DNA from: Alloscardovia macacae
GTDB taxonomy: Bacteria; Actinomycetota; Actinomycetes; Actinomycetales; Bifidobacteriaceae
Reading direction: 5' to 3'
NCBI RefSeq assembly: GCF_002259705.1
Contig: NZ_MWWT01000001.1
Location: 1-64,000 of the forward strand
Length of the DNA stretch: 64,000 bases
A program made the position numbers and the translations under genes. Position 1 is the first letter of the stretch. Each line of letters starts with the position of its first letter. The notes below the pieces were generated by a model. It had not been told where the DNA came from and searched no databases. It saw only the letters and a list, made by a program, of their open reading frames with translations. Shown one piece after another: positions 33,952 through 41,538 of this stretch.

Positions 33952-34575
33952 ATGCCATCACAGCACGCACCCACTCACGAAAAGCACGTATCAGCTACAC
34001 CACCCGACTCCGCTGCCATGCTCAAAGTCATCTCCCACCCCATCCGCATGCGGATTCTCGGCACACTGCGCGTAGATGGCCCTCAAAATGTGGGAAGTAT
34101 CAGCCAGCACATCCACGAAGCGCCTGGAGTAACGAGTTATCATCTCTCCTTATTAGAAAAGAACCAGCTCGCCCATAAAGTTCCCTCCCCCGATGGAGAC
34201 TCGCGCTCGAGCTGGTGGGAAGCAAGCCAGACTCATACTACAGTCCACACCAGCGACGCATCCGACGAGTCTCTGGATCTTTTCCGGCGCTCAGCAGCAT
34301 TGAACCATCACATGGCATACGAACGCTATCTCGACCACATGGATGAGATAGAACCAGAGTGGAAAGAAGTTCTGACGAGTGATGACCATGTCCTCACTCT
34401 CTCTCCCGAGCAAACTCGTGGACTTATCCAGGAACTCACTGAAGTCATCCGTAAATGGGAAAACGTAGAGACACCCACTACATCCCCCGATGCTTCTTCT
34501 GACACATCTTCTCCTGCACGAGAAAAGCAGAAGAAGGTATCCCTTATTCTCGATGTCTTCAGGTGGATACCATGA
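33952..34575 (+). CDS. ArsR-like winged-helix regulator
   Basis: A 207-residue protein with an ArsR/HTH_20 domain (about 20-95; SHPIRMRILGTL, GVTSYHLSLLEKNQLAHKV) and a longer C-terminal effector or dimerisation part (about 100-190). There are no Cys or His clusters for metal sensing, so the effector is probably an organic compound. AAGGAG lies 8 bases before the ATG. It overlaps the exporter gene by 4 bases, so it probably controls that exporter, and the double palindrome upstream is its likely operator. Base composition is visibly more AT-rich than the flanks, which may indicate acquisition. Confidence 0.85.
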   Translation: MPSQHAPTHEKHVSATPPDSAAMLKVISHPIRMRILGTLRVDGPQNVGSISQHIHEAPGVTSYHLSLLEKNQLAHKVPSPDGDSRSSWWEASQTHTTVHTSDASDESLDLFRRSAALNHHMAYERYLDHMDEIEPEWKEVLTSDDHVLTLSPEQTRGLIQELTEVIRKWENVETPTTSPDASSDTSSPAREKQKKVSLILDVFRWIP

Positions 34576-35891
34576 TATCCTCTGTTTCCTCAGCATCCAT
34601 GAAGCATGCCCTGCACACCGCCTCCTATATAGCGTGGTTTACTGCAGATACAGCATCTCAGGCATCCGCTACGCTTCACTCACTAGCCATCTCGCTGCTT
34701 ACTTTCACCCTTACCCAGTCCACTGTGTCAGCAGGATGGGTAGGAACTGCATCACTTCTCGCGCAGCTGTGCACAGGTGTATTCGGAGGGACATTCGTCG
34801 ATAGACATGATAGAAAGATCCTACTTTTCACGAATTCGCTCCTGAACACCTTCGGATGGGGCTTGCTGTGCATCCTTCTCGTGATCGGCAAACTGGATTT
34901 CACTATCCTGCTCATCTTCTGCGTGGGTCTTTCTGCAGTTCAGGGATTTCTCTCTCCAGCAGCAGATGCACTCCTGAAGTCTGTGATTCCACTGGAAGAT
35001 TATGCATATGCACGGAGTATTACAGAGGGTCGAAACGCATTCTTATCCTTATCTGGCGCACCTCTCAGTAGCATTCTCTTTACTGCTGCAGCATGGCTAC
35101 CTTTCTTCGCATCTACGTGCTTATCTGCACTTTCCAGTATCGCTACGCCTTTTATACGGCCTCATGCACGGTCGAATGGCCATACTCGTGAGCATCCCCA
35201 GACCACTAGCCATTCGGACTTCCCCCAATCCCGCATCTCCCACAGTTCCCCCAGCTCCCGCAGTTCCTTCCTCACGGACTTCAGTGAAGGATGGACATGG
35301 ACTTTCCATCATTCCACCCTGGTGCGCATCATCGTAGCCATGAGCATAGTAAATTTTTCCATCAATGGCATCCAGTACACTATCCAGCTTCATCTACTCT
35401 CCACTGGAGCAAGCGCCATCTCTATAGGCATTATCAGTGCAGGGATAGCATCCACTATGCTTCTCGGATCAGTCCTGTCAGCACGCATGAGCTCTTTTCT
35501 CCACACAGGAAAAGCTGTCTGTTCTAGCCTCATAGCTCTACCACTTCTCGCATCTGCTTTACTTCTCAGTGCGCACTTCATCCCCACGTTAGCTGTGAAC
35601 TCACTTCTCGGCCTGCCCATTCCTCTCATGAATGCGCTTTTACTCGGTTTTATCTTCGCGAAAGCTCCTGATACGATGCAGGGCCGCCTCGCCACCACAC
35701 TCACCATCCCTGCTCAGGCGCTCAGCGCCCTATGCGGAGCCGTAGCAGGTAGCCTCTTGCCTATCCTCGGATACCGTATGACGTTAGTTACTTTCTCCGT
35801 ACCGCTTATCCTCAGCGCACTTCTCTGTCTGTGCTCGGCACAGATACGCCGAATCCCGCGAGCCGAACTTTGGGCCTCTACGTCGCTATAA
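34572..35891 (+). CDS. MFS efflux transporter (DHA3/MefA-like)
   Basis: A 439-residue protein with about 12 transmembrane helices and the MFS motif GGTFVDRHDRK between helices 2 and 3. The central loop (about 195-240) is Ser/Pro/His-rich. It resembles macrolide-type drug exporters, but the substrate is not predictable. I chose ATG 34572, which overlaps the regulator stop (ATGA); the in-frame GTG at 34563 is less likely. Regulated with the ArsR-like gene. Confidence 0.85.
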   Translation: MISSVSSASMKHALHTASYIAWFTADTASQASATLHSLAISLLTFTLTQSTVSAGWVGTASLLAQLCTGVFGGTFVDRHDRKILLFTNSLLNTFGWGLLCILLVIGKLDFTILLIFCVGLSAVQGFLSPAADALLKSVIPLEDYAYARSITEGRNAFLSLSGAPLSSILFTAAAWLPFFASTCLSALSSIATPFIRPHARSNGHTREHPQTTSHSDFPQSRISHSSPSSRSSFLTDFSEGWTWTFHHSTLVRIIVAMSIVNFSINGIQYTIQLHLLSTGASAISIGIISAGIASTMLLGSVLSARMSSFLHTGKAVCSSLIALPLLASALLLSAHFIPTLAVNSLLGLPIPLMNALLLGFIFAKAPDTMQGRLATTLTIPAQALSALCGAVAGSLLPILGYRMTLVTFSVPLILSALLCLCSAQIRRIPRAELWASTSL

Positions 35892-36008
35892 CAGCGCATT
35901 ACGACAGCACCGTGAGAGCATCGTCGCTCCCCCGATGCCGCCGCATCGCCACACCCCGCGAGTCCTTCACACCCTGCGAGTCCTTCAGCAACGCCCCTCA
36001 GCAGCGCC

Positions 36009-37100
36009 CTAGTACACCATCCCCATGGCCTCGCGCACTTCTTCCAGCGTCTGGTTCGCTATCGCGTTCGCGCGCTTGTTCCCCTCGTGCAGGATGTCGC
36101 GCACCGTGTCCATATCCTGAGCAAGCTCTGCGCGGCGTTCACGATGTGGTTCGAGGAACGCGTTCACCGACTCGATGACGTACGCCTTCAGCGCACCTGC
36201 ACCGCTGTTTCCTATCTCCTCAGCTATCTCGCGTGGGTCGCGGCCGGTGACCAGTCCTGCGGTAGTCAGCAGAGCGGACACCTGCGGGCGGTTCACTGGA
36301 TCAAAAGTAATCATGCGCTCGGAGTCCGTCGGGCTCTTCTTGATGAGCTTCGCCGTCTCTGCAGCCGTCGCACCCAGCATGATGGAATTTCCGTACGACT
36401 TGCTCATCTTACGTCCGTCCAGGCCTGGAATCTCTGGCGCTTCGGACAGGATAGCCGCTGGCTCTGGGAAGACTGGATTCTTCTTCGCATAGCGCTCGTT
36501 AAAGCGTCGCGCGATGGTACGCGTGAGCTCCACGTGTGGCAGGTTATCCTTCCCGATAGGCACCACGTTCGCCTTGCAGAAGAGGATGTCGCACGCCTGA
36601 TGCACCGGATACGTGAGCAGCAGGCCGGTCAGCGCATGTCCGGAGGACTCCATTTCGGACTTCACTGTCGGGTTACGGTGTAGCTCCGCTTCCGTCACGA
36701 GCGAGAGGAACGGCAGCATAAGCTGGTTCGCCGCGGAGACTGCCGAATGCGTGAAAATCATGGTTTTCGCCGGGTCGATGCCTGCTGCCATGTAGTCCAG
36801 CACGAGGTTCAGCACGTTATCCTGGATATTATCCGTCGTGTCGCGGTCCGTAATGACCTGATAGTCCGCGATAATGACGTTCGTGTGCACGCCCTTGTTC
36901 TGCATGGCCACACGTTCACGGATGGATCCGAAGTAGTGGCCCAGATGCAGGCGTCCGGTCGGGCGGTCTCCGGTCAGCATGGTGTATGCTTCTGGATTTT
37001 TTTCCAATTTTTCCGCTGTCTTCTCAGAACGCTCTTTCGCGGCGAGAAAGCTCGCACTGATTTCGTTCCCCGCTGCGGTCAGTTCCTGCTCGTCAGCCAT
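36009..37100 (-). CDS. trpS: tryptophan--tRNA ligase
   Basis: The 363-residue class I synthetase charges tRNA-Trp. The HIGH-type motif is HLGHYFGS, followed by the tryptophan-specific DYQVITDRD region, and the KMSKS loop is GRKMSKSYGN. The length is normal with a short N-terminal extension. I chose ATG 37100 because AAGGGGAG precedes it; the ATG at 37160 has no ribosome binding site. A TATAGA box on the minus strand (37177-37182) would give a leader of about 70 bases. I could not identify a T-box or attenuator structure in it. Confidence 0.95.
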   Translation of the reverse strand: MADEQELTAAGNEISASFLAAKERSEKTAEKLEKNPEAYTMLTGDRPTGRLHLGHYFGSIRERVAMQNKGVHTNVIIADYQVITDRDTTDNIQDNVLNLVLDYMAAGIDPAKTMIFTHSAVSAANQLMLPFLSLVTEAELHRNPTVKSEMESSGHALTGLLLTYPVHQACDILFCKANVVPIGKDNLPHVELTRTIARRFNERYAKKNPVFPEPAAILSEAPEIPGLDGRKMSKSYGNSIMLGATAAETAKLIKKSPTDSERMITFDPVNRPQVSALLTTAGLVTGRDPREIAEEIGNSGAGALKAYVIESVNAFLEPHRERRAELAQDMDTVRDILHEGNKRANAIANQTLEEVREAMGMVY

Positions 37101-37242
37101 GTCGCTCCCCTTATAAGCCGTCTTTTCTTTAGCTTTTAGTGTAGAAGTTTTAGCCGACATTACGGGGGCGTGGTACTCTATAAAAGATGAACTAATTTAT
37201 GTCGCGCTTTGAGAGCGCTTATACGTACGTGAAGGGGGTCAG

Positions 37243-37581
37243 ATGGGCCGCGGACGCCAGAAGGCAAAACAGACGAAGATAGCCCGTAAGCTCAAATATC
37301 TGACAACTGATACAGATTACGACGAGCTCGCTAAGGAACTCAGCCACCACGATGACGTCCAGAATGAGGACATCGTGGAGTCAGCTGAACCAGTCGAGAC
37401 CGTTTCTGACGCATCAGTGACCAGTGAGAACACTAGCGAAAACACTGAAGATTTAGACGACTACGCTGCATGGGCTGCGCAAGCTGCAAAGCGCGCTGAG
37501 GAGAAGCCAGCCGTCACCATCAAACCGCACAAGCCATTCCCGAAGATGCCTGTGCCAGGTATGGGCGCGCATAAAAACTAA
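37243..37581 (+). CDS. DUF3073 domain-containing protein
   Basis: A 112-residue protein with the basic N-terminal DUF3073 block MGRGRQKAKQTKIARKLKY, an acidic middle (Glu/Asp/Thr) and a Lys/Pro-rich end (KPHKPFPKMPVPGMG). It is an actinobacterial protein of unknown function; the charge pattern suggests a nucleic acid or nucleoid partner. GAAGGGGG precedes the ATG. It is divergent from trpS. Confidence 0.88.
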   Translation: MGRGRQKAKQTKIARKLKYLTTDTDYDELAKELSHHDDVQNEDIVESAEPVETVSDASVTSENTSENTEDLDDYAAWAAQAAKRAEEKPAVTIKPHKPFPKMPVPGMGAHKN

Positions 37582-37603
37582 GCCCACACTTCATAAACCA
37601 GAC

Positions 37604-37639
37604 GGAGGGACTGCCCACACTAGGGCAGCCCCTCCTTTT
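37604..37639. terminator. bidirectional hairpin terminator
   Basis: The stem GGAGGGACTGCCC (37604-37616) pairs with 37623-37635 (one mismatch) over an ACACTA loop and is followed by TTTTC, between convergent genes. Confidence 0.8.
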
Positions 37640-37641
37640 CT

Positions 37642-38145
37642 TTACGCGAGACTGTATTTTTGCCCACGCTCATCACGCTGAACGATGCCCATATCCACAC
37701 TGTAGCGTCGCGCGGTAATAGGCTCCGTGACGAGCATACTCAGCCGAGCAGTATATTCCGTCTCGGTGAGCCACGCCCGCCCATCTGGCCCGGCTGCGAA
37801 GACACGTTCACACACAGCCCTCACCAGATGCTTCCTGTCTCGCCAGTCCTGTGGCCACTCATCGATGCGCTCCGTAAAAAGAATGCTCTGCGGGCCCAGC
37901 ACATCATTCAGCAGCTGTATCTGCTGCCCTATCTCCTCCATACTGTCCTCATACCCAGCATCCAGCCATCGAAGCTGTCTAAAAGGGTTATCGAGTGCGG
38001 CCGGTGTCACGCCAGACTGCGCACTCGTCTCCTTCTGCTCAGCCAGCAGCTCCAGCAGCCGCACCCGCACCTTCGGCGTGCGCAGGCTCGTTAAGAGAAT
38101 GCGGTACTGCTTAAGCACCCCGCTCATCTCCTGTGTCATACTCAT
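37642..38145 (-). CDS. DUF2087-like domain protein
   Basis: A 167-residue cytoplasmic protein. The C-terminal half resembles DUF2087, a small winged-helix-like domain (LTETEYTARLSMLVTEPITARRYSVDMGIVQRDERGQKY split over two motifs). The N-terminal half is helical with LRTPKVRVRLLELLAEQ, possibly another regulator-like helix bundle. Function unknown; a regulator or an accessory of one is likely. GAGGAG lies 6 bases before ATG 38145, so the 16 upstream codons are not used. Confidence 0.7.
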   Translation of the reverse strand: MSMTQEMSGVLKQYRILLTSLRTPKVRVRLLELLAEQKETSAQSGVTPAALDNPFRQLRWLDAGYEDSMEEIGQQIQLLNDVLGPQSILFTERIDEWPQDWRDRKHLVRAVCERVFAAGPDGRAWLTETEYTARLSMLVTEPITARRYSVDMGIVQRDERGQKYSLA

Positions 38146-38204
38146 GGTGTTCTCCTCACGACGTTGTGTGATTCCGTACCTCACAGTATACACAGAATAA
38201 GAAA

Positions 38205-38236
38205 GGCCTGGATGCTGTCATCTCAGCATCCAGGCC
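38205..38236 (-). terminator. terminator of the ThrE/U32 operon
   Basis: A perfect 13-bp stem (38205-38217 with 38224-38236) and a TCATCT loop are followed on the minus strand by TTTCTTATT, 5 bases after the U32 stop. Confidence 0.85.
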
Positions 38237-38241
38237 CCTGC

Positions 38242-39648
38242 TTACTCCTGAGTCTTCAGCAAGTCCTCTTTCCTAAACTGCCGCACCGGCTTTTTCGGGG
38301 CCAGTTTCGGAGCACGCATCGGCGTTCCTGCAGGCATCGGCTCTGGGCATGGCAGGGAGAAGATGTGCGTCGGATGGTTCGCCGCCTCTACCTTCACGCC
38401 ATTGCCATCCCAGATATCGTCATCCACTGTGAGCACATACGGCTGCACGCCAGGACGCACGAATTCGATGGCGTGCCCTGGAATAATCTTATTTTTCGCC
38501 TTAAAGGTCACGCGCCCATCCTCCCAGGACAGCACGTCTCCCACCATCTGCCAGTCGTTAATATATCCGCCACGCTCCGTCTCCTGACCTGCCGGATTCT
38601 CTGGATAGTAGAATGCCGTGCAGTACGGGCGGTGCACCACCTTAAATGGCTCTTCTTTCAGCCACTCTGGCAGCTCGAGATGCCCGAAGTCCCCCGCTTC
38701 ACGCTGCTCGACGTACATAGTCGTGGCCATCTTATACGCATTCGTTACCACGGCTGAGTACAGGGCCGACTTCGCACGCCCTTCTATCTTCAGGCTCGTG
38801 GCTCCCGCATCGATGAGGTCGTCGATGTGCTCGAGCATGTTCATATCTTGAGAATTGAACAGATAGGCGCCATGCTCCGTCTGCTCGATAGGATAAAACT
38901 CATTCGGACGGCGCTCTTCGACCACGCTGTACTTCCAGCGGCAGGACTGTGCACAGTCTCCATGGTTCGCATCGCGGCCAGTCATATGCTGAGATATGAG
39001 ACAGCGTCCCGAAAACGCCATGCACATCGATCCGTGCACGAAGCACTCGATGTCCAGATCTGGCGGCGTATTTTTTCGAATGGCGCGTACCGCGTCGAGG
39101 CTCAGCTCGCGGGCGAGTACCACACGCTTCGCCCCCAGTTCGTACAGGGAGTTCGCCGCGAGATAGTTCACCACGCCCGCCTGCGTAGAGATGTGAATTT
39201 CGAGCTGGGGCGCCACGCGATGAGCCATCATCATCACGCCGATGTCCGAGACGATGACCGCGTCCACGCCGATGTCCGCCAGATCGCTGATATACTGCTG
39301 AATCCCCTCTATCTCAGGGTTCGTAGGCAGCACATTACACGTGATGAAGATGCGCGCCCCGCGTGCGTGCGCGTAGCGGACGGCTTCCTGCAGATCCTCG
39401 TACGAGAGATTTTTCGGCGCGGTCCGCATGCCGAACATCTTTCCCGCGCAGTACACCGAATCTGCGCCGTAGTCTATGGCCAATTTCACCGTTTCGAGAT
39501 TTCCGGCCGGTGCGAGAACTTCTGGCCTGTGCCGCCGCGGCATGGGATGGTCTGGCCCGTACGGTGTGTACGTGTCGAGAAGCGTCTGCTGGATGCGTGG
39601 CGCGAGGTCGCCGAAGTGTTCTGCGTTTATCATACTGCCATCATACAT
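38242..39648 (-). CDS. peptidase U32 family protein (TrhP-like RNA hydroxylation)
   Basis: A 468-residue protein. The N-terminal barrel (about 40-320) starts with RPEVLAPAGNLETVKLAIDYGADSVYCAG. The Cys-rich motif CFVHGSMCMAFSGRCLISQHMTGRDANHGDCAQSCRW (about residues 195-232) supplies the conserved cysteines of the family. A C-terminal beta domain follows. Relatives in Escherichia coli (TrhP, RlhA) act in tRNA or rRNA hydroxylation, so an RNA modification role is more likely than proteolysis. ATG 39648 overlaps the thrE stop region by 8 bases, so translational coupling is likely; ATG 39633 is the alternative. Confidence 0.88.
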   Translation of the reverse strand: MYDGSMINAEHFGDLAPRIQQTLLDTYTPYGPDHPMPRRHRPEVLAPAGNLETVKLAIDYGADSVYCAGKMFGMRTAPKNLSYEDLQEAVRYAHARGARIFITCNVLPTNPEIEGIQQYISDLADIGVDAVIVSDIGVMMMAHRVAPQLEIHISTQAGVVNYLAANSLYELGAKRVVLARELSLDAVRAIRKNTPPDLDIECFVHGSMCMAFSGRCLISQHMTGRDANHGDCAQSCRWKYSVVEERRPNEFYPIEQTEHGAYLFNSQDMNMLEHIDDLIDAGATSLKIEGRAKSALYSAVVTNAYKMATTMYVEQREAGDFGHLELPEWLKEEPFKVVHRPYCTAFYYPENPAGQETERGGYINDWQMVGDVLSWEDGRVTFKAKNKIIPGHAIEFVRPGVQPYVLTVDDDIWDGNGVKVEAANHPTHIFSLPCPEPMPAGTPMRAPKLAPKKPVRQFRKEDLLKTQE

Positions 39649-41050
39649 CGTAGCGCCATCGAGGATCCGTGAGGATGCGTGCGAGCGCGAGCCCTATAGG
39701 CAGTCCCACGATGACGAGCATAGCGCGGAACATCCAGTCGAGCGCGCTCACCGTCTGCAGATTTCCCAATTCATACACTGCGCGATACATATACAGTCCC
39801 GGAACCATAATCACGATGGATGGCACGGTCAGACTGATGCGTGGGAATCCGAGACGCGCCGGAATAATCCCTCGCCGCGCGCTGATGCGCCACGCCGAGG
39901 CCAGCAGTCCCGCGATAAGCGCGCCCAGAAATGCTCCCAGTTCGAGGGAAACGTGTCCGTAATTGACCATAACCAGGCGTGCCGTATCTGCCACAGCGCC
40001 GATGATCGCCGCCACGAATGCCATGGAGAAGGGAGAATTGAACAAAACAGAAAAGCCCCACACGCCGCCGATGGCCGTGACGAAGATGAGCGCTATCTCC
40101 AGCCAGAGCGGAAGAACGGGCGATTCAAAGCCATTCGGGCTCAAGCCGACCATCGTGGCCACGAGCCAGGCCGCAAGCGTGCCCACGCCCACGATGCACA
40201 GGAAGTAGGCCGTGCGCTGCAGGCCAGACGGGAAGTCCAGCTTCGCGAAGTCGAGACCGCCCGTGATGAGCGGGAAGCCCGGCACGATGAACAGAATAGC
40301 GCCGATATATGCGGTATCATGCCCGAGCGCCGACGGATCTGCGAAGCTCACGAGGCGCAGCGTGCCGATGGTCACGAGCGCGGCGACGATGACGGCCACG
40401 CCCACGCCGAGGAATTGGTTCAAACGACGCGCGCCCATCCTGCTGCGTACATACTGACCCACGCCCGCGCCCACGAACGCGCCGAGCATGTCATATGGAG
40501 CGCCGCCGAGCAGGAAAACGAAGCACGCGCAGGCCACAGCCGAGCCGAGCGCCTGCATCCACGGACCGTACAGCCGCGGCTTCTTTTCGATGGCGTCGAG
40601 CCGCGCATGCGCCTCGCGGACGGTGAGCGTCTCATTTCGGGCGCTGATGTCCGCCGTCAGCGCATCCGCGAAACGTTCCATGAGCATAATGCGGTCCGTA
40701 TTCACGCCCACCGTGGGAAGGTCCACTACTTCCGTCACGCGCTCCTTCCCATCCGAGCACGATGCCTCGATGCTCGTCAAGTTCACATCTGCGCGCACAT
40801 ACACGCCCAGCGACTCCGCTATCCGGTTCATAATTTCCTTCACCCGATAGCTGCCCGTGCCAGCGCTGAGGTCGAGATAGCCCGTGCGCACGATGACGCT
40901 CGTCTTCGCGGCCAGGCACGCGTCGGCGAGCGGGGTGTCGAGGTCCGCGCGAATGTCATCCATGTCGAGAGGGATGGAGTGGCGGTGCGTGGGGTGGTGG
41001 GTGTGTGTGGTCTGCTCGGTCTGGGTCTGCTCGTTGTTCATGCGCACCAT
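39641..41050 (-). CDS. thrE: ThrE-type threonine/serine exporter
   Basis: A 469-residue protein of the ThrE family (DUF1212 plus ThrE_2 in one chain). The N-terminal hydrophilic domain (about 25-165) is followed by about ten transmembrane helices. SVIVRTGYLDLSAGTGSYRVKEIM is the conserved family block (about 50-75), and LFIVPGFPLITGGLDF and IVIMVPGLYMYRA mark the two membrane modules. It exports threonine and serine or small peptides. The start is 41050 with Met4 as an alternative; no strong ribosome binding site. It is cotranscribed with the U32 gene. The start-side intergenic region holds two long palindromes. Confidence 0.9.
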   Translation of the reverse strand: MVRMNNEQTQTEQTTHTHHPTHRHSIPLDMDDIRADLDTPLADACLAAKTSVIVRTGYLDLSAGTGSYRVKEIMNRIAESLGVYVRADVNLTSIEASCSDGKERVTEVVDLPTVGVNTDRIMLMERFADALTADISARNETLTVREAHARLDAIEKKPRLYGPWMQALGSAVACACFVFLLGGAPYDMLGAFVGAGVGQYVRSRMGARRLNQFLGVGVAVIVAALVTIGTLRLVSFADPSALGHDTAYIGAILFIVPGFPLITGGLDFAKLDFPSGLQRTAYFLCIVGVGTLAAWLVATMVGLSPNGFESPVLPLWLEIALIFVTAIGGVWGFSVLFNSPFSMAFVAAIIGAVADTARLVMVNYGHVSLELGAFLGALIAGLLASAWRISARRGIIPARLGFPRISLTVPSIVIMVPGLYMYRAVYELGNLQTVSALDWMFRAMLVIVGLPIGLALARILTDPRWRYDV

Positions 41051-41131
41051 TTTTCGCCTGAGGGGTGACAGGAGCAGTGAGGAGAAGGCATAGCGGGGTT
41101 GAGCTTCACAGTTTCATCACACTCAAAAAAA

Positions 41132-41197
41132 TTACGCTAAAGATTTAGCCATTTTTCACCCCATCTGAAGGAGAAAATGGCTAAAACTTTAGCGTAA
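41132..41197. repeat. long intergenic palindrome 2 (24-bp stem, one mismatch)
   Basis: Arms 41132-41155 and 41174-41197 have an 18-base loop. The arm core TTACGCTAAAGATTTAGCC is shared with palindrome 6 (48616-48689), 7.5 kb away. The inner end is CCATTTT and the right outer end continues as TAAGTT. Confidence 0.9.
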
Positions 41198-41248
41198 GTT
41201 GAGAAGTGAGATTGCCACCTTCACACTTCCATCACATCGCGCAAAATC

Positions 41249-41310
41249 AGCCTATACTTTTGTCCACTTTTTACCCCGAGAACGTTTCGAAATGGACGAA
41301 AGTATTGGCT
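41249..41310. repeat. long intergenic palindrome 3 (18-bp stem, imperfect)
   Basis: Arms 41249-41266 and 41293-41310 have two non-Watson-Crick positions and a 26-base loop. The arm resembles palindrome 4 (47509-47580), with AGCCTATA and TTTTGTCCA in both. The right outer end continues as TAAGTTT. Confidence 0.8.
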
Positions 41311-41538
41311 AAGTTTCAGCGATCCAGCACACCCACCCCAGCCACCCACTCTCCCACCATGTGAGACAGCCTCCACCACCCTCACATCACCCCTTCCACA
41401 CGCAGGCGTACACTAAAAGTGTCAGATTAAATCAGCGTCCGCGTGGCTTTGGGTTCGCTACGTTTAGCTCACAAAACTGGGGAGGAGCCCCAGAAGCTAA
41501 AAGACCGAGCAACCACGACGGCGCCGGATGGAGGTCTC

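Larger units (their letters stand above)
41051..41538. other. divergent intergenic region thrE / ppc with two palindromes
   Basis: This 488-base region has no supported gene. It contains two members of the long palindrome family (41132-41197 and 41249-41310). Promoters for the divergent thrE and ppc genes must lie here. A candidate -10 for ppc lies in the AT-rich stretch around 41410-41430, but the match is weak. Confidence 0.6.
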